In this document: in pieces, positions 25,701 through 31,610 of the stretch
How the letters are laid out: every line of letters begins with the position of its first letter
Position numbering within the stretch: position 1 is the stretch's first letter
Assembly (NCBI GenBank): GCA_964630785.1
Contig: CAZVZG010000021.1
Coordinates: 18,436-82,435, forward strand
Source of the DNA: JADLCX01 sp964630785
GTDB taxonomy: Bacteria; Planctomycetota; Phycisphaerae; Phycisphaerales; UBA1924
Length of the DNA stretch: 64,000 nt
Direction: 5' to 3'
The notes under the pieces: generated by a model
The model's database searches: none
Told to the model about the DNA's origin: nothing
Seen by the model: only the letters and a program-made list of their open reading frames with translations
Made by a program: the position numbers and the translations under genes

Positions 25701-26248
25701 TGCAGTTGCCGGGTGGCGTCTCCGAGGCGGGCCCGGCTGGGCGGATGTTCGACGAGCGTCACGCCCATCGCGACCAGCCCCTCGATGCCGTCCACGAGTC
25801 GCGCCAGCGCACCCTTGTCGTCGGCACGATCGACCACCGCGACGTTCATGGCGCTGAGCCATGACGAGCAGTCGATGTGCTCCAGCGCCGCCCGCAAGAG
25901 GCCTAGGTCGGGCTCGAAGACGACGATCACGCCCGTCCGCTTCAGCCGCCGGGCCAGGGCCTCGACGTGATGCCCGGCCCCGAAGCCGCTGACGAGGAAG
26001 ACCGCCGCGTCGGCGATGTCCACTGTGCGCACCAGGGCCTCGGCCTCATCCCGCGGCCGCCGGCGGCTGGCCAGGGCCCGGCGCGACTGCCCCTCGCCGA
26101 TCTCCAGCGAAAGCGCGCCGTCGTCGGTGTCGATGCAGCGCACGTCGGCCCGAGCCTGCGTCTCGCCCAGCCGGCGCGCGACCTCCGGAGAGCCGCGCCG
26201 CAGCGCCGCGAGGTTGCGTTCAAACGTCGTCGTCGCCAGCGCGGTCAA
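22736..26248 (-). CDS. Giant MAF (motility accessory factor) glycosyltransferase fusion
   Basis: A 1170-residue protein whose first half is a MAF/DUF115 transferase: an N-terminal Rossmann-like piece (VFLVSGFGAGHHVEALARRL, ~85-102) and the MptE/sialyltransferase-like core (GIVVAAGPSLERN, ~242-254; ALDYSEISTRFYEGLK; VALVGQDLGFTDGQYYA). MAF proteins attach nonulosonic acids to flagellin Ser/Thr. Family members are usually 600-700 residues; here ~640-900 resembles an SpsF-type nucleotidyltransferase (VVPVFADQRHLSEAV, GPDWCLVDPGL), and the last ~250 residues recall a radical-SAM barrel without its cluster cysteines (inference). It starts at TTG 26248 with GGGAG upstream and overlaps neuA by four bases. 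Confidence 0.85.
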   Translation of the reverse strand: MTALATTTFERNLAALRRGSPEVARRLGETQARADVRCIDTDDGALSLEIGEGQSRRALASRRRPRDEAEALVRTVDIADAAVFLVSGFGAGHHVEALARRLKRTGVIVVFEPDLGLLRAALEHIDCSSWLSAMNVAVVDRADDKGALARLVDGIEGLVAMGVTLVEHPPSRARLGDATRQLHERFLDVVKAVKMTVVTTMVQVRPTLRNLTQNLDRYCTSPGVTDLLGCCRGSGGAASRPGIVVAAGPSLERNIHLLEQPWVRERFAIVAVQTVLKPLLKRGIRPHMVTALDYSEISTRFYEGLKAEDVEGITLIADPKVNPAVIDAWARLGGSLRTPGDKHLDKLLGQELVREKGALPAGATVAHLAYYVARHLGCDPVALVGQDLGFTDGQYYAAGAAVHNLWACELNELNTLEMLEWQRILRMGAHLRQAVDHLGRPMYTDEQMATYLVQFERDFKADADRGLTTIDATEGGVRKAHTRTVSLAEFLEGHRDRGGDEPIERVIAAAARRRRATPPSLRRVEDRVAAVQGDAACIAERSRRAESLIVEMIEHHADQPRVNRLIGDLEKVRDDAVARQPAFDLVQTLNQSGVFNRLRTDRAVQIADNGGELTPTQRQRRQLERDLENVRTLALAGDDLGALLGDALTMLRTGRRITREQAPAATEVSAPAACVAAVVPVFADQRHLSEAVFNGRNALELTLHRLGACRQLTDAGAVVGDRSSGRVRVVVPTDDPAWVASLLRRRPENVVLEIVEVADDALRATRRAGVRAARLFAGSCWRGGIANQSVYDEVFDPPAMDAVAERLDLDALLLVGPDWCLVDPGLCDATVERFRRNPGQSRFTFTQAPPGLCGCVLSRALVRDLAESGPRSGVFASIGGLLGYIPWTPIVDLINLPECVLIEPRLRDIGRRLVADTAAGRALAAAMYERSSAGEGPAAGQIADVLASGEFPQARAEHLVLMIGAGTPGSPRWMGRDAAIGAMREFGSGRGDDPCTVTLRADEPLSGVDPVDHPDFAAIVCAAKGGRLAVHVRTPLTSRVADHARLVDGSIAVISCDVLATTAEAYLRITGRDDGSRVFDMFERLLAMRSGPWSTPWIVPRLTRCDAAYAEVDPFFRARIITCGWAVVDPLGAARSGERIGPLPLPTTARARLSSLTRTIGIDGRAGIQP

Positions 26249-26545
26249 CTCGGCCTGCTCCCGACCGACCCCTCCCCCCTCCTCCCACCAACACTACCGA
26301 CTCGGCTTCACGCCGATCATCGACCACACGATCCGCAGCACGCCTCTCCGAGGCGGCCGCCCATCCTGAGAGCCCGGGTGCAACCCCGGCGTGCATCACG
26401 GCGCACAGCACAAGGGCGGTCTGAACGACCCGCCCTGGTGCTCTCTCAGACTTGCGACCCCGTCATCGGCCGTCGCACCGCTCGCGCATGAATTGCGGGT
26501 ACCCCGGCCGCCCCCGCGCATCACGCCAGCAAGGCCACGAAGCAG

Positions 26546-27223
26546 ATGCCCACTCTCCTCATCCCCCCCGCTCTCCCGGCCCCCGCGCCCCTGCTGGCCC
26601 AGAGCATCCCCACCCTCCCCTCGCCGCCAACGATCGAGCACTACCTGTTCGAGAACCCCTGGCCGGCGGTGATCGTGCTGACCCTCGGCGCGTTGGTGGT
26701 GGCGACCGCGCTCAACCGCCAAGGCCGATCACGTCAGGCCCGGCTCGCCGCGGTCGGCCTGCTCGCGGGCGCGATCGCGGTCGGCGTGACGGCTTCGCTG
26801 GTCACCACCACGCGCGAGGTATTGATCCAGCACTCCAAGTCGCTTGTCAACGCGACGGCTGCGGCCGACCTCGCCTCGCTCAGGGACATGCTCGCGAGCG
26901 ACGCCGAACTCCGGGCCGCATTCCTCACCCAGACATGGACCCGGGATCGGCTGCTCGATGGCGTGGAACAATACCTCGGGCAGCGCTACCCGATCCAATC
27001 ACACGGGGAAGACTCCATCCGGGCGACCATCGACGGTCCCAACGCGGCCCGCACTCAAATGCACGTCGTCGTCCGGTCGACGGACGCGACGGCGTACGAC
27101 GTACCCATCGGTTCGTGGTGGCGGATCGAATGGCGCAAGAGCGACGACGGGACCTGGCGCGTGCGCGGCCTCGAGTGCCTGCACCTCAGCGCGGTCGCGA
27201 CGGGCACGAAGATCTCGCCTTGA
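26546..27223 (+). CDS. Hypothetical membrane protein with C-terminal extracytoplasmic domain
   Basis: A 225-residue protein with two hydrophobic helices (PWPAVIVLTLGALVVATAL, AAVGLLAGAIAVGVTASLV) and then a ~130-residue soluble domain (EVLIQHSKSLVNATAAADLASLRDMLASDAELRAAFL ... WWRIEWRKSDDGTWRVRGLECL, given here in part) that resembles NTF2/SnoaL-like folds in its alternation of helix and terminal strands. I do not know its function. It is a lone plus-strand gene between the sugar operon and a converging gene. Confidence 0.65.
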   Translation: MPTLLIPPALPAPAPLLAQSIPTLPSPPTIEHYLFENPWPAVIVLTLGALVVATALNRQGRSRQARLAAVGLLAGAIAVGVTASLVTTTREVLIQHSKSLVNATAAADLASLRDMLASDAELRAAFLTQTWTRDRLLDGVEQYLGQRYPIQSHGEDSIRATIDGPNAARTQMHVVVRSTDATAYDVPIGSWWRIEWRKSDDGTWRVRGLECLHLSAVATGTKISP

Positions 27224-27250
27224 CCCCCACTCCCCCACCGCCTGCTCCGC

Positions 27251-28195
27251 TCACTTTTCAGGAATCGCGACGAGCGTGCTGGCCTGCAAATGCGCCTCGG
27301 CCTGTCCCGGCCGGCGCACCTTGATGCCCGCGCCGTTGTAGAGGTTGTTCGGGAACCGCCGGCGCGCATCGCGCAGGCGCGAGCTCTGGGCCGTCGGCGC
27401 CTGCGGATCAAAATCCTCCTCGTCGAACACGCCGATGGTGACCATGCTCATGCGCGGACCGTGGTAGTAGAACGCCTGCTCGCCCTCCTGCCTGAGCTTC
27501 ATCGCCGCACGCTCGGCGTCCCTGCGGGCCTCCTTCAGGTCGTCCTCGGTCGGTCGGAGCAGGTCCTGTCTCCCGTACACGGCCACCTGCAGCGTGTACA
27601 GCGCGTGCTCGCCGTAGAGGGCCTTGGCCTGCACGAGGTTGATCTGAGGCATACCGCCGAGGTTCGACCCGTTCGCGGGCGGGGCCAGCAGCGCGTCATG
27701 GAAGGGCGTCTTGCCGTTGACCTCCATCGACTGAATTCGCTTGAGCTCGGCCACGCCGCGCGGTGAGTCGCCCGATTCGTACTGGCCGTACGCGACGACG
27801 ATCGCCTCGCCGCGCCGTTCCAGGAACGCCTCGGGCAGGTTGCCCTCGGTTTGCACCTTGTGAAGAGCCAGCTTGGAGAGCTGGTCGGCCTCATCGCCGC
27901 GGAACGCGACGATCACGATCGTCCACGCGTTCTCGTGCGCGACCGGCCCGCCGCCCGGCGTGATCGTCTTGAAAACCTCGCGCCCCTCCTGGGCCAGGGA
28001 CTTCTTGTTCGCCGGTGCCTCGGCGGGCTTCTTCTCGGCGGGATTGGCCTCCGCGGGCTTCTTGGAGCTCGGCCAGGCGGCGGGATCATCCGGGCCCGAC
28101 ATCGCCATGACCGGCCCGGCGGTCGTCATCGCCGCCATCAGCGCCAGCACGATTCCGCGTGAAAAAACCCTCACCGCTGACTGTGGTTGCTTCAT
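27251..28195 (-). CDS. Secreted hypothetical protein, Lys/Ala/Pro-rich near N terminus
   Basis: A 314-residue exported protein. ATG 28195 has GAGGT upstream and opens a signal peptide (MKQPQSAVRVFSRGIVLALMAAMTTAGPVMA). After a Lys/Pro/Ala linker with repeated KKPAEA units there is a ~250-residue globular domain (AWTIVIVAFRGDEADQL, EAIVVAYGQYESGDSPRG, YTLQVAVYG, MVTIGVFDEEDF). Two SPOR-like strand-helix halves (TIVIVAF... and LQVAVYG...) suggest a sporulation-related-repeat-type fold, but the match is loose. Function unknown. Confidence 0.7.
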   Translation of the reverse strand: MKQPQSAVRVFSRGIVLALMAAMTTAGPVMAMSGPDDPAAWPSSKKPAEANPAEKKPAEAPANKKSLAQEGREVFKTITPGGGPVAHENAWTIVIVAFRGDEADQLSKLALHKVQTEGNLPEAFLERRGEAIVVAYGQYESGDSPRGVAELKRIQSMEVNGKTPFHDALLAPPANGSNLGGMPQINLVQAKALYGEHALYTLQVAVYGRQDLLRPTEDDLKEARRDAERAAMKLRQEGEQAFYYHGPRMSMVTIGVFDEEDFDPQAPTAQSSRLRDARRRFPNNLYNGAGIKVRRPGQAEAHLQASTLVAIPEK

Positions 28196-28471
28196 CCGAC
28201 ACCTCGATGGTGACAACGTCCAGAAGTGGTTATTTCCCAACGACTTGGACGGTTGCCCAATCTGGGGGACGCGACAAATCTGTGCAGCAAAACTCGCCCC
28301 GGGTTCGATGATAGGTGGGTCAAGAAATGAGCGTAGCGAGCACGGGGCTCGCGGCCGAGCAAGGACTGGCGAGGCCAAGACAAGACGCGACGGAGCGCGC
28401 CGACGAGCCCACCACGCAGGCCCGGCCGGGCTCCGACTGCAAACGGAAACCGCGGGCAAGGAGTCAGTCCC

Positions 28472-28792
28472 ATGTCGAACATCACCCACGTCAACGGGAG
28501 CGCCACGCATCCCACTGTTGTCCGCGAGGCCGGTCGTACGGTTCCGCACCACGGCGCGGCACGCCGCCCGGGCGAAGACGACCATGCGCCCGAGATTCAC
28601 GTCCGCCCCGCCGACTCGGTCGACATCTCGGCCCTGGCGCGCCGCCTGGGCGAGCGGTCCTCGGGCGAGCCGGTCCGCCAAGACCTCGTCGATCGAGTCA
28701 AATCCGAGATCGAGAACGGGACGTACGAGTCCGATGACAAGCTCGACCTCGCCGCCCAGCGCCTGCTCGGCGACCTCGACGTGATCTCCTGA
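28472..28792 (+). CDS. flgM: FlgM-family anti-sigma-28 factor
   Basis: A 106-residue protein with a disordered, charged N-terminal half and a C-terminal helical half VRQDLVDRVKSEIENGTY...DKLDLAAQRLL that matches FlgM. FlgM binds and holds the flagellar sigma factor (FliA) until the hook-basal body is finished and FlgM is exported. An AAGGAG ribosome site precedes ATG 28472. No sigma-28 promoter could be recognised upstream. It is a single-gene unit with its own terminator; its presence links this region to flagellar control, consistent with the MAF operon nearby. Confidence 0.8.
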   Translation: MSNITHVNGSATHPTVVREAGRTVPHHGAARRPGEDDHAPEIHVRPADSVDISALARRLGERSSGEPVRQDLVDRVKSEIENGTYESDDKLDLAAQRLLGDLDVIS

Positions 28793-28829
28793 TCGCGCAC
28801 CCTGACCGCACCACGGGCTCCTCGAACAC

Positions 28830-28861
28830 GGCCCGCCGCACTACGTCGGCGGGCCCGTCTA
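28830..28861 (+). terminator. Terminator of flgM
   Basis: A 9-bp stem (28830-28838 with 28847-28855) and then CGTCTATTTTT. The U-tract runs into the end of the converging M28 peptidase gene. Confidence 0.75.
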
Positions 28862-30046
28862 TTTTTGCGTCGGGTGGGGCTGGGCGGCGGGCTCTTGAGC
28901 GCTGTTCGCGCCCGGCGCCGTGGTGGGTTCCGTCACATTCGGCGGCGTCAGATCGACCAGTTCGCCGCCGATCGGCCCGGCCAGCGTGTACGCCGCGCCG
29001 ACCAGCCCCTTGACCACCAGCGTGTACCGCTTCATGTCCAGCGTGTCCACGGTGTCGGTGGGCTGGTGGTAGTGCGGGCTGCGGAAGTTCGCGGTGTCGG
29101 CGAGGATGACCGCGGGAACGCCCATCGCCAGGAACGGCGCATGGTCGGAGCGGAGCAGGTCGGGCGGGGCGAACGGCAGAAAATCCGCGGCCACGATCTT
29201 CAGGTCCGGCGCCGCGGCCCGCATCGCCTTCACGAGCGCCTGGCTGTACTTGCGGTTCCGGCCGATGCCCCCCAGGCCGAGAAAATCGCCGACCGTGGGC
29301 GGCTTGAAGAACCTCGTCGCCGGGATCGGCGAGCGCTGGCTGTTGGGTTCGTCGGTGAAATACCCGACGCCGTCCACCGAGGCCATACCCAGAAAGTGCT
29401 TCGTCGGCGGCCTGCGCTTCGCCGGGTCCGACGGCTCGGGCTCGCCCTTGATCTCGTTCTCGATCGACTCGACGTACGCGCGAGACCCGACGAGGCCGAG
29501 CTCTTCCAGATTGAAAAAAATGATGCGGACGGTCCGCTGCATCGGAAGGTCCTTGAGCAGGCGGGCCATCTCCAGCATCGCCACCGTGCCCGTGCCGTCG
29601 TCGTCAGCGCCGGGCGAGGCCGGCACCGCATCGAAGTGCCCCGAGAACACCAGCACCTCGTTCGGGCGCATGCGGCCTGGGACCTCGACGATGATGTTTC
29701 GCCACGGTGCGGGCTTGGCTGCCGCGCTCGCCGCGTCGCGCCCGTGCCCGGAGCCCAGGAAGTCAACATCCTGAGTGACGGGCTCGTAACCCATGGCCCG
29801 CAGTTTCGCCAGCAGCATGTCCTCGGTCTGGCGGAGGCCGGCGCGGTGCTCCGCCGACCCGTTGGGTGATCGCTTGGTGGGCAGCGACTGGAGTTCCTTC
29901 AGCAACCGGGCCTGGTCCACCCGGAGTTCCGGACGAACCTCGACTGGACGAGCAGTCTCAACGGGCGCGGCCGGGGAAGGAGGAACCGGCGCCTGCCCAA
30001 TACAGACAGCCGACACGGCGATCGCGGCGAGCGTGTTGCAGATCAT
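28859..30046 (-). CDS. Exported M28-family zinc aminopeptidase
   Basis: A metallo-aminopeptidase of peptidase family M28. Zinc ligands are visible in order: His and Asp in FSGHFDAVPASPGADDDGTG, the catalytic/ligand Glu pair in FFNLEELGLVGSRAYV, Asp-His in LRSDHAPFLAMGVP, and His in SPHYHQPTDTVDTLD. ATG 30046 opens a hydrophobic segment (MICNTLAAIAVSAVCIGQA) that is probably a signal peptide, and a -10-like TACTCT lies eight bases upstream, suggesting a leaderless message. The frame remains open to 30136. The C terminus is Pro/Ala-rich. Confidence 0.9.
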   Translation of the reverse strand: MICNTLAAIAVSAVCIGQAPVPPSPAAPVETARPVEVRPELRVDQARLLKELQSLPTKRSPNGSAEHRAGLRQTEDMLLAKLRAMGYEPVTQDVDFLGSGHGRDAASAAAKPAPWRNIIVEVPGRMRPNEVLVFSGHFDAVPASPGADDDGTGTVAMLEMARLLKDLPMQRTVRIIFFNLEELGLVGSRAYVESIENEIKGEPEPSDPAKRRPPTKHFLGMASVDGVGYFTDEPNSQRSPIPATRFFKPPTVGDFLGLGGIGRNRKYSQALVKAMRAAAPDLKIVAADFLPFAPPDLLRSDHAPFLAMGVPAVILADTANFRSPHYHQPTDTVDTLDMKRYTLVVKGLVGAAYTLAGPIGGELVDLTPPNVTEPTTAPGANSAQEPAAQPHPTQK

Positions 30047-30230
30047 GGTGCGACAGAGTACGCGAATGCCCCGAGCGCAGGCTCGGACGAGCGACCCGCC
30101 GCACACTCCAAGCATGAAGCGTTGTCGGATCGGCATTCTGAATCCCGACCCCTATGCGCGACACGCATGCTTACCCATCCGATGCCAACGGGGGCACAGG
30201 GCCGTCCCTCGAGCTTGCGCTCGGGGCTCC

Positions 30231-31007
30231 CTACCGCGCCGCGTACGCGGCGGTGAGCAACGCCTGCACGGCGGTCGGCACGGGCGCGCCCGCGATTCGC
30301 GCGCGATCGATGGCCCGGGCCACCAGCCGCTCCGCCTCCGCGGGGGCTTCACCCAGTGCGATGAGCGTCTCGACGGTCTGGCGGACGGGCGGGTTCGCGG
30401 GTGCCGGCGCAGCAATGGTGGCGGCGGCGGCATCACCGGACCGCGCTCGCGGCTTCTTCGCCGATCCGTTGGCCCCTTGGGCGTCGGGCTTGGCCTCCAC
30501 GGCCGCGCTGGGGACAGGATCACCGTCCGACGCGCCCGGCATTCGCACGAACCGCTCCACCTTGCCCTTGAGTTCGTGGACGATGAGCTCGGCGAGTTTC
30601 GGTCCGATCTCGGGGAGCCGCTGCAGGGCGCGGGTGTCGCGCTCGTGGATCGATCGGGCGATCGAGCCGGGCTCGACGGTCATCGCCCGCAGGGCCCGCT
30701 TGTTGCCCAGGCCCTTCACGCTCGTGAGCAGCTCAAAGAAATCGCGCTCTGCGGTCGACGCGAAACCGATCAGCCGCGGGATGAAGGAAGCCCCCTGGTT
30801 CTGAGATTCGAGGTACTCCAGTGTGTGCAGCGTGACGCTCCCGCCGATCGCCGGAGACTGCCCTCTGCCCCCACCCCCCCACCGGCCGCTCAGGCGGTCG
30901 GCCAGGAACGCCGGCACGAGCACCTCTCGGGCGAGCCCGCCATCGAGTGCCACCAGCGCGGCCCCGCCGTCGAGTTGCTCCAGCACGCCCGTGATCCGTG
31001 CGATCAT
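30231..31007 (-). CDS. ruvA: Holliday junction branch migration protein RuvA
   Basis: RuvA binds four-way DNA junctions and loads RuvB. The start MIARITGVLEQLDGG is the typical N-terminal OB domain; the helix-hairpin-helix region is LLTSVKGLGNKRALRAM and LPEIGPKLAELIVHELKGKV; the C-terminal helical domain (VETLIALGEAPAEAERLVARAI) is joined by an unusually long Ala/Pro/Gly linker. At 258 residues it exceeds the common ~200, partly because of that linker and a Gly-rich WGGGGRG insert encoded by a G-run. ATG 31007 has no ribosome site but a TACGCT hexamer five bases upstream. Confidence 0.95.
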   Translation of the reverse strand: MIARITGVLEQLDGGAALVALDGGLAREVLVPAFLADRLSGRWGGGGRGQSPAIGGSVTLHTLEYLESQNQGASFIPRLIGFASTAERDFFELLTSVKGLGNKRALRAMTVEPGSIARSIHERDTRALQRLPEIGPKLAELIVHELKGKVERFVRMPGASDGDPVPSAAVEAKPDAQGANGSAKKPRARSGDAAAATIAAPAPANPPVRQTVETLIALGEAPAEAERLVARAIDRARIAGAPVPTAVQALLTAAYAAR

Positions 31008-31018
31008 GGCCGAGCGTA
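31008..31018 (-). promoter_or_regulatory. -10-like element immediately before ruvA (leaderless start)
   Basis: On the minus strand the block GCATACGCTCGGCC runs straight into ATG 31007; TACGCT is at 31018-31013. The same 14 bases precede dut. No good -35 is visible. Confidence 0.45.
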
Positions 31019-31452
31019 TGCATACCACGCTCCCGCGCCATCAACCGGGCGCGGCCGCATCCGAACGGGCAGGGGTTCCCCGCCCCCGTTTCGCCGCCCC
31101 ACCCCCCACCCCCCCCACCCCCTAACCCCCTCACCCCCTCACCCCACCCAAGCAGTTCCCCGAGCAAGGTTGAACCGCTCGGTCAGGCGGGCGCGGCCGA
31201 ATCCTGGAAACGTCGCGCTGCGGGGTGGCGGGCGGATTCCGACGCTCGCCGCCGCAGAGCGGACCGCCGCGATACACGATCGACCGTTCGTGCAACAACA
31301 CTGCGTTTCGACGCCTGCGGGGATGGTCATCAAAAAGGGCTTGTTTCGACCATGTTGGCGCTGGTAGTCTGAGCAACGACGATCCACGGTCGTGATCGAC
31401 GGTGGGCCAGGTTTCTGCAACCGAAATGCGACGCGCGTGGCGTTGTCATTTT

Positions 31453-31557
31453 TTGATCCGGTTGCATCCGCCAGAATCGCCGGTGTGACGCTCCGGCGAC
31501 CTCACCGTGCAATGCCTCTTTGATCTCCTCGCCGCATACTTCGCCGGCTGTCCATGA
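31453..31557 (+). pseudogene. Remnant of a dockerin-tailed secreted protein
   Basis: The frame ending at TGA 31555-31557 reads RSGDLTVQCLFDLLAAYF followed by AGCP and stop. The living neighbour ends TGDVTVQDLFDFLAIYF, AGCP, stop. Just upstream a TGA (31486-31488) stands where the conserved Asn of the DVN loop belongs, and nothing recognisable precedes it. It appears to be the 3' stump of a lost or deleted paralog. Confidence 0.65.
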
Positions 31558-31610
31558 CCGTCCGTCGGCTCACCGCATCCTGACCATTCGTTTCCACAAA
31601 GGACCTGCGC

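Larger units (their letters stand above)
31008..31610. other. Intergenic region between ruvA and the astacin gene
   Basis: It holds the short leaderless start region of ruvA, a C-rich low-complexity block (about 31078-31150), a stretch without clear coding, and the remnant of a dockerin-tailed gene at its right end. AAAGGA before 31611 is the ribosome site of the next gene. Confidence 0.5.

Noticed and set aside
28280..28320. Possible sigma-28 promoter before flgM
   Set aside because: CAAAACTC and CGATGATA are spaced about right but match the sigma-28 consensus poorly and lie about 150 bases from the gene.
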